A DNA stretch of 64,000 nucleotides from Halobacillus faecis (GCF_007991335.1 NZ_BJYD01000005.1:1-64000), one strand, 5' to 3'; shown: positions 53,125 to 62,101, counted from the stretch's first letter. A program made the numbers and translations. Notes: generated from the letters alone by a model not told the origin.

Positions 53125-55080
53125 TTAATGGATGGATTTGTTTTCAAAGACTGTGATTAACTCCTCAGGCGGTAGCGGTTTACTGTAGAAATACCCTTGG
53201 ATCTCATCACACTTTTCACTTTTTAGGAAGTCCCATTGTTCAGCGGTCTCTACCCCTTCGGCAATGACTTTCATATTTAATGAATGGGACATGTGAATGA
53301 TCGATTTTACAATCGCTTGATTTTGCTCCTGATTTTCACTGATGAAAACTTTATCGATCTTCAATTTGCTTACAGGGAAGCGGCTCAAGTATTTGAGCGA
53401 TGAATATCCGGTACCAAAGTCATCGATCGAGACGTGTACGCCCAGATTTCGCAGATCATTCAGCGTCTGGATGATGTACTCTTCATTCGTCATCGCCATG
53501 GATTCGGTAATTTCAAGTTCAAGATACATAGGATCAAGTCCGGTTTCTTCTAAGACCTGTTTCACCCGGCTGACGAGATCTTTTTGTAAAAACTGCAGGG
53601 CTGAAAGATTCACACCAACGATGACAGCTGGAAACCCTTCTTCCTGCCACTGCTTATTCTGACGACAAGCTTCCCGTATGACCCAATCGCCAATTTCAAA
53701 GATCTGGCCGTTTTTCTCTGCGACCGGTATGAAGGTCGCGGGGGAAATCCTCCCTTTTTCAGGATGGTTCCAGCGGATCAAAGCTTCGAGGCCGACAATT
53801 TCGCCTGTGTGAATGCTTTTTTGAGGTTGATAGTGCAACTCCAATTGATTTTCTTTCAATGCTTTACGAAGTTCAGAATCGATGGAAAGCATTTGTTCAA
53901 ACTCTTCACTGATGGATGCATTATAGCAAAGGTAATCATTTCGCTGCTGTTCTTTAACGGTGTACATCGCGCTGTCGGCCTGCTTGATGAGATCGCCCGC
54001 TGTTTTTCCATGCTGGGGGTATAGACTGATGCCAATACTTACGGATGTGTACAGCTCGTACCCGTCAATGACGACAGGCTCACGAAAGGCTTCAATCAAT
54101 TTCTGTGCCAGAGACTCTGCATCCTTCTGGTCATTGACTTGCCTTTGCAATACAAGGAACTCATCCCCACCCATCCGGGCCATGAACGTGTCTGCCCCCT
54201 GATGCTGTTTCAATCTTGACGCACAAGCTTTCAACAGTTCATCCCCGAATGAATATCCAAGGGTGTCATTGATCTGTTTGAAATAATCGAGGTCGATGAA
54301 GTGGACAGCGAGCCCCTCCTTTTCTTCGATGGCCTCTTTGACCATATCCATGAAATAATACCGGTTGGGAAGCTCCGTCAGCTCATCATAATAGGACATG
54401 AATTCAATTTTTCTCTCGTTATGTACACGTTCGGTAATGTCCCGAACGATGGCAACGCGTAAAATACGGCCTTCCTGCGGGTAAGGATGAGCGAGAACTT
54501 CGATATAAAAAGGGGTACCGTCTTTCTTGATCGCTTGCAACACATATGGCTGTTCGGGATAGCTTAGAAAAAGGCTGTGAAGCGTTTCATGCTCACCTTC
54601 TGCGGTGAGTGTGAACGCGTCCTGCTTCATGATTTCATCTTTTTTGTAACCGAATATGTGAGCGAGGGTTTCATCACAATCGATGATCTTCCCTTTTTCA
54701 TGAATGACCATCCCCTCGGAAGGAACCGCCAATCGCTCCTCCATTTTTTTCTTGACTTCGACCGTTTGATCAAGCATGGGGACGGGTTGGAGAAAGATGG
54801 CGTACAAGGATCTATCGTGCTCCATCTGTCGGCACTGGACCTTGTACAAACAGCCACCTGACGGGGAAAGCTCTACCATTTTCGGTGCTTCTTCCTTCTT
54901 CAATTGATGAAAATCAAGGAGATCGAGGAGTGATTGGACATCTCCGTCGATCAACTCTCCCGATTTTTCATTAAACCGAAGCAGCCTGCCTTCTGCATCC
55001 ACAAAAAGGAGGGCATCATTCATTTGTTGGTAAATCCATTCATCTATAGGTAATGCAAGCTTTCTCAAACGGTCCGACAT
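53125..55080 (-). CDS. PAS-PAS-GGDEF-EAL cyclic di-GMP enzyme
   Basis: This 651-residue cytosolic protein has a PAS-like region at about 12-105 and a second PAS at about 115-218 (GYKKDEIMKQD; VAIVRDITERVHNERK). The GGDEF domain has intact MGGDEF at about 303-308, and the EAL domain has GLEALIRW at about 431. EAL catalytic motifs (GVNLSALQF, LEITES, DDFGTGYSSL, EGVET) are complete, so both synthesis and breakdown of c-di-GMP look possible. No RxxD inhibitory site is seen before GGDEF. No membrane helix is seen. Confidence 0.92.
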   Translation of the reverse strand: MSDRLRKLALPIDEWIYQQMNDALLFVDAEGRLLRFNEKSGELIDGDVQSLLDLLDFHQLKKEEAPKMVELSPSGGCLYKVQCRQMEHDRSLYAIFLQPVPMLDQTVEVKKKMEERLAVPSEGMVIHEKGKIIDCDETLAHIFGYKKDEIMKQDAFTLTAEGEHETLHSLFLSYPEQPYVLQAIKKDGTPFYIEVLAHPYPQEGRILRVAIVRDITERVHNERKIEFMSYYDELTELPNRYYFMDMVKEAIEEKEGLAVHFIDLDYFKQINDTLGYSFGDELLKACASRLKQHQGADTFMARMGGDEFLVLQRQVNDQKDAESLAQKLIEAFREPVVIDGYELYTSVSIGISLYPQHGKTAGDLIKQADSAMYTVKEQQRNDYLCYNASISEEFEQMLSIDSELRKALKENQLELHYQPQKSIHTGEIVGLEALIRWNHPEKGRISPATFIPVAEKNGQIFEIGDWVIREACRQNKQWQEEGFPAVIVGVNLSALQFLQKDLVSRVKQVLEETGLDPMYLELEITESMAMTNEEYIIQTLNDLRNLGVHVSIDDFGTGYSSLKYLSRFPVSKLKIDKVFISENQEQNQAIVKSIIHMSHSLNMKVIAEGVETAEQWDFLKSEKCDEIQGYFYSKPLPPEELITVFENKSIH

Positions 55081-55108
55081 TTGGTGTGCCCCCTAAAACA
55101 GCTTAGTT

Positions 55109-56470
55109 CTAACCAATAATGATTCTTTCTCTTGGATAATGATATTTCCCTTGGGCTTTATCATGTTTCTTGAAAGAGAATAAGAACGTCAATAATCCGA
55201 TTCGTCCTAAGAACATGAGCAGCATAAGCACAACTTTTCCAAAGGAAGACAGGCCTGGAGTGATGCCGAGGGATAATCCGACGGTACCGAACGCAGAACA
55301 GACCTCAAAAACGAGTTCATTCAGTGTAAAAGGTTCAGTGATGGTCAGGGTGATGACGGCACTGAAGCAGACGAACAAAGCAACGATTGTAACGACCACC
55401 GCTTTATTCAAATCTTCTGGGTGGACTTCTCTTCTAAACAATCGAATGTTGTTCCCGCCTCTGGCAAAGGTCAATACGAAGATGACCACGAGGGCGAACG
55501 TCGTTGTCCGGATTCCGCCTCCAACACTACTCGGAGACGCTCCGATAAACATCAATGAAGACATGAACAGCTGGGTTTGTTCAGTGAATTGATTGATATC
55601 CATCGTGGAGAGTCCTCCACTCCTCGTTGTGACAGACTGGAACAAGGCATAAAAGAATATTTCATGCCAGGACTTGTCCATAAAGAAATGATTGCTCTCT
55701 AAAATGATGATCATGATTGTGCCCAATACGACCAAAGCGAAGAAAGTAAACGTCGTCAGCTTGGCGAATAATGAAAAGCGAATCGTTTTCTCCTCTTGAT
55801 TTTGCATCAGGTATTGCTTGACCTCGATCAGAACCGGAAAGCCGATCGCTCCAGCGATGATAAGGATAATATTGATGAACTGGACAAAATAGTCGTCATG
55901 AAAAGGGATCAGTGATTGACCTGTGATATCGAACCCGCCGTTCGTCATGGCACTGATGGTACCGAAGAAGCCTTGTAAATAGGCTTCGCCTGGTTCATAG
56001 TATTGAAGAAAATAAGTGCCGAGAACAAGGAAACCGATCAATTCAATCATTAGTACCACAAGTACGATTTGTTTCACTAGCCGGACCATTCCGGCGAAGG
56101 ATGTCTGGTTTTGATCCGTCATGATCAAACGTCGTTCTTTCAAACCGATTTTTTTGCCGAGCATCAACCAGATCAATGTCCCTAAGGTCATGACACCGAT
56201 CCCTCCGAATTGAAGAACGATCGCCAGGATGAAATATCCAGTTGTGCTGAACGTTTCAGCCGTCGGCAGGGTGGTCAAACCTGTAACGCTGACCGCACTG
56301 ACCGCTGTAAATAGTACATCGATGAATTCAACGTTGACCCCGTCCCGATGGGCTACAGGCAGGGCAATCAATATGGAAGATATGGTCACCGCGACCATAT
56401 AGTATAATGCGATTAATTGGAATGGCGATAAGTCATTCAGCCATCGCAGGCTCTTTCTTCTCACCCACAT
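55109..56470 (-). CDS. ktrD: Potassium channel-forming subunit KtrD/KtrB (TrkH family)
   Basis: This 453-residue membrane protein has four M1-P-M2 repeats. The filter Gly residues are visible in SVTGLTTL, TNGGFDITGQ, RSGGLSTMD and GTVGLSLG. It takes up K+ with a cytosolic KTN/RCK gating subunit (KtrC or KtrA), which is not encoded in this window. A lone ktrD-type gene matches B. subtilis ykrM. The start has AAAGGAG 9 bases upstream. Potassium uptake is a first response to salt stress. Confidence 0.9.
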   Translation of the reverse strand: MWVRRKSLRWLNDLSPFQLIALYYMVAVTISSILIALPVAHRDGVNVEFIDVLFTAVSAVSVTGLTTLPTAETFSTTGYFILAIVLQFGGIGVMTLGTLIWLMLGKKIGLKERRLIMTDQNQTSFAGMVRLVKQIVLVVLMIELIGFLVLGTYFLQYYEPGEAYLQGFFGTISAMTNGGFDITGQSLIPFHDDYFVQFINIILIIAGAIGFPVLIEVKQYLMQNQEEKTIRFSLFAKLTTFTFFALVVLGTIMIIILESNHFFMDKSWHEIFFYALFQSVTTRSGGLSTMDINQFTEQTQLFMSSLMFIGASPSSVGGGIRTTTFALVVIFVLTFARGGNNIRLFRREVHPEDLNKAVVVTIVALFVCFSAVITLTITEPFTLNELVFEVCSAFGTVGLSLGITPGLSSFGKVVLMLLMFLGRIGLLTFLFSFKKHDKAQGKYHYPRERIIIG

Positions 56471-56597
56471 ATAGTAAAACTCCTTTGATGTTGCCAGGTC
56501 TAATGGATGTCTATCACCACTAATAGTATAGCAGGATATTCGACAAATTACTTACGTTTTTTAAAGAATGTAAGACATTTGAACTAATACACACGTC

Positions 56598-56624
56598 GGA
56601 GGCGTCTGAAAATCAGACGCCTCC
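56598..56624. terminator. Perfect 12-bp hairpin after ywpF
   Basis: GGAGGCGTCTGA pairs with TCAGACGCCTCC around a 3-base loop, 10 bases beyond the ywpF stop. Neither side has a T run, so it may protect or pause the RNA rather than terminate transcription. Confidence 0.5.
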
Positions 56625-56634
56625 AATCGTTTGC

Positions 56635-57060
56635 TTATGCTTTTGATTCCTGGCCACGTTTTTTGAATTCTTCTAAGAGGTCTTCTCCCTGATAGCCTTC
56701 GTCCATCAATTGCTTCAACACCCATTCCACTTGTTCCTGTTGACGATCGACAATCGTTCCCATAAAGATGACATTCATCCGGTCACCAATTATGTTGACA
56801 TCAATCGGTTTCACAAGGAAAGTCGCTGGACGGTTGCTTTGTTTCGTAATCTTCACTTGGATGATGATTTCTTCTTCCTTTTCTTTCATCGTTTCAAAGA
56901 AATCGCGATAACTCTCATCTACGTAAACTTCAATAATCCAACGGCCGTGATCATCTTCCCTGTTGATGATCAAACCGTCTTCGAGCTTAATGCGTCTTTG
57001 AGTAATATCCTCGTGCTTTTCTTCCACGATATCCAGAGAAATCAGTTTAAAGGTTTTCAT
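56635..57060 (-). CDS. ywpF: YwpF family protein
   Basis: This 141-residue soluble protein begins MKTFKLISLDIVEEKHEDIT and contains LEDGLIINREDDHGRWIIE, the YwpF pattern. B. subtilis YwpF (about 136 residues) is of unknown function. The last ~25 residues are helical and charged. CGGAGG precedes the ATG. It lies between moaA and ktrD on the same strand. Confidence 0.8.
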   Translation of the reverse strand: MKTFKLISLDIVEEKHEDITQRRIKLEDGLIINREDDHGRWIIEVYVDESYRDFFETMKEKEEEIIIQVKITKQSNRPATFLVKPIDVNIIGDRMNVIFMGTIVDRQQEQVEWVLKQLMDEGYQGEDLLEEFKKRGQESKA

Positions 57061-57142
57061 TCGAATGACCTCCGAGAATGATAATTACCTCTATTATAGA
57101 ACACGGAGAGGACTGGAGCAAAGACTGATTTCGACCCTTTTT

Positions 57143-58174
57143 TTATCCTCCGATGTAAGACATTTCAATTTTGTTCTCTTTCATCGGCTTTCCTTTAGCT
57201 CTGTCGACCGAATACTGATCCGTTCGACCCGTCCATATCGCAAGCAGATAATCTGTGATCGCATCATCGCTCTCCCCTTCACGAAGCATGGTTTTCAAAT
57301 CATACCCGGAAGAGGCGAAAAGACAAGTGTACAGGTTGCCGTCTGCGGACAAACGAGCCCTTGTGCAGCTTGAGCAAAAGGCTTCCGTCACGGAGGAAAT
57401 CACTCCGATTTCTCCCGATCCATCCTCATAACTGTAGCGGGAAGCTACCTCTCCATAGTAATTCGGATCCTGTGCGACGAGCGGCATTTCTTGATCGATC
57501 TGTTCGATGATCCATTTTTTCGAAACGACCGCATCCATATTCCAGCCGTTATGGTTGCCGACTTCCATGAATTCAATGAAGCGGAGAGTGTCGCCTGTAC
57601 CTTTAAAGTAACGCGCCATCGGAAGGATTTGGTCTTCATTCATTCCTTTTTTGACAACCATGTTGATTTTTATTTTCAAACCGGCTTCTCTGGCTGCTTC
57701 GATCCCTTTTAATACGGGTTTCGTTTTGATTCCTCGTCCATTCGTTTCCTGGAAAACGTGATCTTCAATCGCATCCAGGCTGATGTTCACACGGTCAAGC
57801 CCGGCATCCTTCAGTTTCTGGGCCTGTCTGACGAGAAAGACCGCATTCGTCGTAACGGCAATATCCTCGATGCCATCGATCTCTTTTAACCGGCGCACAA
57901 GGTCGGCAAGACCTTTCCTCATCAGCGGCTCGCCTCCGGTCAGACGAATTTTTTCCACTCCGAATTTAGCGAAGATTTCTGCAAGCCGCACGATTTCATC
58001 AAAACTCAGGAGTTCTTCCTTTGGTAAAAACGCATAGTCCGGACCGAAGATTTCTGCCGGCATACAGTATGTACATCGGAAATTACATTGATCGATCACA
58101 GATATTCTTAAATCTTTTATGGGACGACCGAGTTGATCAATGATGTGGGATTCGATAAGATCACCCCTCCTCAA
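57143..58174 (-). CDS. moaA: GTP 3',8-cyclase MoaA
   Basis: This radical SAM enzyme of about 335-343 residues has the first cluster in CNFRCTYC, the GGEPL SAM motif, the second cluster in CSSC...C ([18 protein letters not shown]) and the C-terminal MSYIGG. It turns GTP into the first molybdenum-cofactor intermediate. The start is unusual. The only in-frame standard codon, TTG 58174, lies before the GAGGAGGGGTG ribosome site and inside moeA; an ATC at 58156 is at ideal spacing. It overlaps moeA by 14 bases. Confidence 0.9.
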   Translation of the reverse strand: MRRGDLIESHIIDQLGRPIKDLRISVIDQCNFRCTYCMPAEIFGPDYAFLPKEELLSFDEIVRLAEIFAKFGVEKIRLTGGEPLMRKGLADLVRRLKEIDGIEDIAVTTNAVFLVRQAQKLKDAGLDRVNISLDAIEDHVFQETNGRGIKTKPVLKGIEAAREAGLKIKINMVVKKGMNEDQILPMARYFKGTGDTLRFIEFMEVGNHNGWNMDAVVSKKWIIEQIDQEMPLVAQDPNYYGEVASRYSYEDGSGEIGVISSVTEAFCSSCTRARLSADGNLYTCLFASSGYDLKTMLREGESDDAITDYLLAIWTGRTDQYSVDRAKGKPMKENKIEMSYIGG

Positions 58175-59432
58175 AATATTTTTGTCCGCCTTGATCTTCT
58201 AAAAGAATGGCTTCTACAGCGTCTCCTTTTTCAAACCCTCTCGTTCCTCCAGGAAGCACAAGAAAGGCATCTGTATGAGCCAAGGATGTGACGACATTCG
58301 ATTTGTCCATCCCTGCGGGTGACACCATCACCCTCCCTTCCTCGTAGTGAATTTTTCCACGTACGAACCGGGTGAATGGATTCGGTTTAGGGAAGTCCTC
58401 CCCGAGCGTGGCTTTGATGCGTGTATGGTAAGGTTTAAAGTTCCCAAGCAACCTTTGTATGATTGGATAGGTGAATAGTTCGAAACCGACGTAACAGGCA
58501 GACGGATTGCCGCTTAGTCCATAAAGAAGCTGACCGTCAAGCTCTGCGACGGTGGTTACACTCCCCGGACGCATCGCAACTTTATTAAAGAGCACTCGAG
58601 CTCCCAGTTTTTCATAAATGTCTGGCATCAGGTCATAATCACCAACCGATACGCCTCCTGTCGTAATCAGGAAATCGTAATCGTGCAAAGAGCGGGAAAC
58701 CGCTTCGAAACAAGCGTCAAAGTCATCGACAAGTTTTCCTAAAAAGTGGCCTTCGGCTCCTGCGCGTTCAATTTGGGATAAGATCATGGGAGCATTGGAA
58801 TTGCGGATTTTCCCCGGTTGAAGCGGTTCGTCCACATCCAGCAGCTCTGTTCCTGTTGCAAAAACGCCAATTTTCGGTTTCTGATATACCTTGACTTCCG
58901 GATATCCGAATGTTGCGAGCAGAGCTTTCACACCAGGGTTGATGCGGGTACCAGCTTCAACGAGCACGGTCCCCTCCTCTGTCTCTGAACCTTTCCCGAT
59001 AATATTCTGATCCTGATCCATCGAACGCTTCAATGTCATATAAGAGGTGCCCTGGTCATCGTAGGTTTGGCAGATTTCAAACATTGCGACACAATCCGCA
59101 CCAGCTGGGATCTCTGCCCCTGTCATGATTCGGACCGCTTCTCCTTTTTCTACCGGGTGACTGGCCAGCTGGCCGGCACCAATCGTCTCCGTTACACGAA
59201 AGTGACCCGGATTTTCCCGTGATAAATGCCTCGTATCCTCCGCACGCAGAGCAAATCCGTCGTAAGGAGATTTGTTGAAGGGAGGAACAGCGTGTGTGGC
59301 TATCATGTCCTCAGCTAAACGACGGCGATCGCTATTCTCAAGAGGAACGGTTTCAACCCTTCCTTCTTTTTTATCCATCATGACCCTGTCGACAGCTTCA
59401 CTGACAGGGAGTGGTTTTCTATGTAAGTTCAT
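58161..59432 (-). CDS. moeA: Molybdopterin molybdenumtransferase MoeA
   Basis: This 423-residue enzyme inserts molybdate into adenylylated molybdopterin. Typical motifs are [10 protein letters not shown] near residue 55, [11 protein letters not shown] near 104, [11 protein letters not shown] near 248 and [16 protein letters not shown] near 294, followed by the C-terminal barrel. It is the first gene of moeA-moaA. AAGGAAGG precedes the ATG. Other cofactor genes (moaB-E, mobA) are not in the window. Confidence 0.94.
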   Translation of the reverse strand: MNLHRKPLPVSEAVDRVMMDKKEGRVETVPLENSDRRRLAEDMIATHAVPPFNKSPYDGFALRAEDTRHLSRENPGHFRVTETIGAGQLASHPVEKGEAVRIMTGAEIPAGADCVAMFEICQTYDDQGTSYMTLKRSMDQDQNIIGKGSETEEGTVLVEAGTRINPGVKALLATFGYPEVKVYQKPKIGVFATGTELLDVDEPLQPGKIRNSNAPMILSQIERAGAEGHFLGKLVDDFDACFEAVSRSLHDYDFLITTGGVSVGDYDLMPDIYEKLGARVLFNKVAMRPGSVTTVAELDGQLLYGLSGNPSACYVGFELFTYPIIQRLLGNFKPYHTRIKATLGEDFPKPNPFTRFVRGKIHYEEGRVMVSPAGMDKSNVVTSLAHTDAFLVLPGGTRGFEKGDAVEAILLEDQGGQKYFEEG

Positions 59433-59571
59433 TTTCGATCCTTCCTTTAATCACGTCTTCCTTTGAACATATAGGAATATTCATATTTTTTCAAAGATTG
59501 TCTATGCAGGATTATGTTCTTTTCCCCAAACGCTCCGAAAATAAACGCGAATCCTGCTGATGTTTGGATAT

Positions 59572-59602
59572 AAAAAAAGCCCGAAGCAACAGCTCCGGGC
59601 TT
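59572..59602 (-). terminator. Terminator of the 42-residue gene
   Basis: On the minus strand AAGCCCGGAGC pairs with GCTTCGGGCTT (one mismatch) around a short loop, followed by T7. Confidence 0.85.
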
Positions 59603-59610
59603 GGTCTCAT

Positions 59611-59739
59611 TTAGATAGGATCGTACACATTGACAACGTGGTTGATTGCTGTCTCGTCCTGTTTCTTGCTACGTCTTTCTTCTTTACGCGCATGTTTTTT
59701 CTCATTACGCTTCGTTATTTTTTTGTTTCCAGATGCCAT
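59611..59739 (-). CDS. Small highly basic hypothetical protein
   Basis: This 42-residue protein (MASGNKKITKRNEKKHARKE at the start) is mostly Lys, Arg and Glu, with a short hydrophobic end, NHVVNVYDPI. GGGGAG lies upstream of the ATG and a terminator follows. It may bind nucleic acid, but nothing specific is seen. It is the last of several tiny minus-strand genes. Confidence 0.55.
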   Translation of the reverse strand: MASGNKKITKRNEKKHARKEERRSKKQDETAINHVVNVYDPI

Positions 59740-59791
59740 TTCACTCACTCCCCTCTTTCCTATTGTCCCAAGGAAAGGAGGATTTTATGAC

Positions 59792-59820
59792 AAAACCTCT
59801 GCCTGTTAAGCAGAGGTTTT
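59792..59820 (-). terminator. Terminator after the yrzI-like genes
   Basis: AAAACCTCTGC pairs with GCAGAGGTTTT around a 7-base loop, just after the stop of the gene at 59826. Confidence 0.85.
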
Positions 59821-59825
59821 ATCAT

Positions 59826-59960
59826 TTATATAAATGTATATTTGCTTTTTACATCATTGATTTTCTGTTCGATCTGCCGGCTGCGTCGTTTCGATTTCTC
59901 GACAGAGGCGACATCCGCACGTTCAATAATGATGGTAAAAAGAATCATATGGATTCTCAT
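59826..59960 (-). CDS. YrzI-like small protein, copy 2
   Basis: This 44-residue protein starts MRIHMILFTIIIER, the same short hydrophobic pattern as copy 1 and the YrzI family, followed by a charged helix (EKSKRRSRQIEQKINDVK). GAGGAGG lies 7 bases before the ATG. It is the last of three tiny genes sharing a promoter and terminator. Function unknown. Confidence 0.65.
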   Translation of the reverse strand: MRIHMILFTIIIERADVASVEKSKRRSRQIEQKINDVKSKYTFI

Positions 59961-59986
59961 GTATTTTCCTCCTCTTTGTACTGAGG

Positions 59987-60049
59987 CTAAGCGGTATCCT
60001 TCTCAACATTCAACCAGTTCATAAAAGCCATTCTTAGCAATTCTCCCAT
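59987..60049 (-). CDS. Candidate 20-residue peptide between the yrzI-like genes
   Basis: A frame of MGELLRMAFMNWLNVEKDTA follows AAGGAG, with two earlier ATG codons very close to that site. It could be an amphipathic peptide. Position between two similar genes and a good ribosome site support it; the very small size makes it uncertain. Confidence 0.4.
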   Translation of the reverse strand: MGELLRMAFMNWLNVEKDTA

Positions 60050-60078
60050 TTTCATCATCTCCTTAAAATTTGTCGGTG

Positions 60079-60213
60079 TTACATGTAACGGCTGAATGCA
60101 GATTTCCGGTCAAGCCACTGGTCTTTGGCTGTCGGTCGGTATCCTGGTAAAGGCTGATAACTTTTCTTGTTTTTCGCAACGGTAATCGTAAAAATTAAAA
60201 ATTGAATCGTCAT
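60079..60213 (-). CDS. YrzI-like small protein, copy 1
   Basis: This 44-residue protein begins MTIQFLIFTITVAKNKK, which fits the YrzI family (a short hydrophobic beta or helical start, then a basic polar tail). AAGGGGG lies 6 bases before the ATG at 60213. The open frame continues to 60348, but that part runs through a terminator and is unlikely to be translated. It lies downstream of a large palindrome. Confidence 0.7.
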   Translation of the reverse strand: MTIQFLIFTITVAKNKKSYQPLPGYRPTAKDQWLDRKSAFSRYM

Positions 60214-60244
60214 GACAATCCCCCTTTCCGAAGTGTAATATTTA

Positions 60245-60273
60245 TATCTAAAGAGTAATTTTACTCTTAGATA
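60245..60273 (-). promoter_or_regulatory. Large palindrome in the yrzI-like promoter
   Basis: TATCT-A-AAGAGTAA and TTACTCTT-AGATA form 13-bp arms with one bulged base around a 2-base centre. A TATAAA-like -10 lies directly beside it, 32 bases or more ahead of the first yrzI-like gene. It is a likely operator. Confidence 0.55.
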
Positions 60274-60280
60274 GCATAAG

Positions 60281-60310
60281 AAAAAGCCGCAGGGCATACT
60301 GCGGCTTTTT
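60281..60310 (-). terminator. Second of two tandem terminators
   Basis: AAAAAGCCGCAG pairs with CTGCGGCTTTTT around a 6-base loop. It insulates the yrzI-like promoter from transcription upstream. Confidence 0.85.
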
Positions 60311-60325
60311 GAAGAAATCTCTCCA

Positions 60326-60366
60326 ATAAAAAAGCCACAGGAATACATTATGCATCTCCTGCGGCT
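60326..60366 (-). terminator. First of two tandem terminators
   Basis: AGCCGCAGGA pairs with TCCTGTGGCT (one A-C mismatch) around a 14-base loop, followed by T6 on the minus strand. Confidence 0.75.
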
Positions 60367-60399
60367 CCTATGAATGCTTTTTATGAATAGTCGTAGATC

Positions 60400-60468
60400 T
60401 CAGTATTGGACCTCCGCGCAGGTCGATGATATGAAGTTGGTTTGGTTTTGTGTCATCCAGTTTTTCAT
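60400..60468 (-). CDS. Candidate 22-residue peptide in the small transcript
   Basis: The frame starts MKNWMTQNQTNF and ends CAEVQY. A GAGGT site lies about 9 bases upstream and can be masked by a downstream segment. The peptide is polar and not toxin-like. It may be a leader peptide or chance. Confidence 0.3.
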   Translation of the reverse strand: MKNWMTQNQTNFISSTCAEVQY

Positions 60469-60512
60469 GTTTTTTCGACCTCGCTTCCTGAGAAATTTTT
60501 CTTACACTGGAA

Positions 60513-60541
60513 ATTATATAGGACGTTTTACGGAAAGTAAA
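60513..60541 (-). promoter_or_regulatory. Strong sigma-A promoter
   Basis: TTTACT (60536-60541) and TATAAT (60513-60518) are 17 bases apart on the minus strand. No gene of normal size begins downstream. Confidence 0.7.
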
Positions 60542-60638
60542 GCCCATTCCCAAAATATTCTTGACTTTTTTAGAAGGGCAGAAAATTCTGCCCTGTCACG
60601 CCCCTGCTCTGATCCATTGTATGAAAGGACAGCGAGAG

Positions 60639-61172
60639 TTATGCCAGCTCATCATCATCTTCTAAAAATTCTTCGATTTTCAAATCCAATTCGTGCAAGC
60701 GTTTCAAGGCTTCGCTTCTGTCCATTTGTTTGTAATGATGCAGCCCCATCGGCTGCTCATCCTTTTCATCGGCTTTTGCAACCACATCTTGAAGCGCGGT
60801 TCTTTTTTCTTCCAAGCCAAAAGGCAGATAACTGTCCGTGTGGAGAAGAACAGCTACAGACACCTCTTTCGCTACAAGACGGTCTTCGCCGAGCCGGATC
60901 AGGAGCTTATGCGCCCGTTCTGCTCCTTTGATTGCATGAATGTCGGACTTTCGGTATTCATCATAATCCCATTTGCCATCGCGGTACCATTCATAATGTC
61001 CCATGTCATGAAGTAAAGCTGATTTGGTAGCAAGATCAGGGTCCACTCCCTTTTTCACAGCCATATCAAATGCGTATCCTGCAACGGTGACCGCGTGGTT
61101 GATGCCTGAGCGCTGCAAGTACTTTTGAGTAATGCGGTGTTTGAACACATCGACGAGTGTCACTCTTTTCAT
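60639..61172 (-). CDS. HD-domain phosphohydrolase
   Basis: This 177-residue protein has the HD signature: an upstream His in GINHAVTVAGYAF, the HD pair in ALLHDMGHYEWYRDG and a later His and Asp in AVLLHTDSYLP. It should be a metal-dependent phosphohydrolase, perhaps acting on nucleotides. The C-terminal helix is acidic. GGAGGTG precedes the ATG. The substrate is unknown. Confidence 0.8.
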   Translation of the reverse strand: MKRVTLVDVFKHRITQKYLQRSGINHAVTVAGYAFDMAVKKGVDPDLATKSALLHDMGHYEWYRDGKWDYDEYRKSDIHAIKGAERAHKLLIRLGEDRLVAKEVSVAVLLHTDSYLPFGLEEKRTALQDVVAKADEKDEQPMGLHHYKQMDRSEALKRLHELDLKIEEFLEDDDELA

Positions 61173-61375
61173 ACGATCACCTCCGATTTTTAAAAAAGAT
61201 CATACCATGATTACCCTTTTAGAACAAGATTCCACTTATAAGGATGGTCGCTTTAGGAGAGATTGATGGTGAAGGGATACTAAGTGAGGAGTTTATAGCT
61301 CAACCCTTTATTTCACATCCATAGGGAGGTTTACCCTATAATAGAAAAAGGAAACGATACCGGGGAGGAATAACC

Positions 61376-62101
61376 ATGACAAAACAGAAAGAAACGGTAC
61401 TCATCACAGGCGTTGCCAAGGGCATTGGACGTGGATTAGCTACAGCTTATGCAGAGGAAGGGTACCGCGTGATTGGCTGTGATGTGAATGAAGAAAAAGG
61501 CCAGAAAACGATGGAAAATGTGGATGGGCTGTTTTTGCGGTGTGATGTGAGTGATCCAAAGCAGGTCAAAACCCTTTTTCAAAACATCAAAGAACCTTTT
61601 TCCATATTGATCAACAATGCTGGCGTGAGCGAGTTTAAATCAATGTTCGAGTTGGATGTTAATGAATGGGACCGTGTGCTGAATACGAACCTGCGCAGCT
61701 GTTTTCTTTTTGCTAAATATGCAGCGGAACGGTGGAAGCAGGAGGAGACTTCAGGACGGATTGTGAATATCGCGTCCACGAGGGCATTCATGTCTGAGCC
61801 TGACTCGGAAGCATATGCCGCAAGTAAAGGAGGTATTTTTGCACTGACCCATGCGATGGCCGCTTCTTTATCTCCCTACAACATTCGGGTGAACAGCATC
61901 AGCCCAGGATGGATTCATACCGGAAATCCGAATGAATTGAGAGAGAAGGACCATCATCAGCATTTGTCCAATCGTGCAGGCACAGTGAGGGACGTTGCCA
62001 AAGCTTGTTTTTATTTGACGGATGTAGAGAATGGTTTTGTGAATGGAGAAAATCTGACTTTGGATGGCGGTATGACTCGAAAGATGATTTATGAACACTG
62101 A
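61376..62101 (+). CDS. Short-chain dehydrogenase/reductase
   Basis: This 241-residue SDR has the cofactor motif TGVAKGIGRGLA, NNAG, the catalytic Ser in NIASTRAF and the Tyr-Lys pair YAASK, with NSISPGWIHTG and the C-terminal NGENLTLDGG. Cysteine or Asp at the end of beta 2 (CDVNEEKG) suggests NAD. The substrate is unknown. GGGGAGG precedes the ATG and a TATAAT lies about 35 bases upstream. Confidence 0.85.
   Translation: MTKQKETVLITGVAKGIGRGLATAYAEEGYRVIGCDVNEEKGQKTMENVDGLFLRCDVSDPKQVKTLFQNIKEPFSILINNAGVSEFKSMFELDVNEWDRVLNTNLRSCFLFAKYAAERWKQEETSGRIVNIASTRAFMSEPDSEAYAASKGGIFALTHAMAASLSPYNIRVNSISPGWIHTGNPNELREKDHHQHLSNRAGTVRDVAKACFYLTDVENGFVNGENLTLDGGMTRKMIYEH

Larger units (their letters stand above)
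60326..60506 (-). ncRNA. Candidate small RNA or peptide-encoding transcript
   Basis: A near-consensus promoter (60513-60541) and an intrinsic terminator (60326-60366) define a transcript of about 180 bases with no frame longer than 22 residues after the start site. A segment near its 5' end, GCGAGGTCGA (60475-60484), can pair with TCGACCTGCGC (60416-60426), which would hide the ribosome site of the short frame. Confidence 0.5.

Noticed and set aside
59776-59984. Plus-strand frame starting after AAGGAGG at about 59776
   Set aside because: Its first codons form a terminator hairpin, and the rest is antisense to the YrzI-like copy 2 gene.
60214-60348. Upstream extension of YrzI-like copy 1 starting at ATG 60348 with an AGGAG site
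   Set aside because: The extension reads across two terminator hairpins and an operator-like palindrome, while ATG 60213 has its own good ribosome site and gives the family N-terminus.
60368-60553. 61-residue minus-strand frame
   Set aside because: It begins upstream of and contains the strong promoter at 60513-60541, so its start would not be transcribed from it; no ribosome site is seen.
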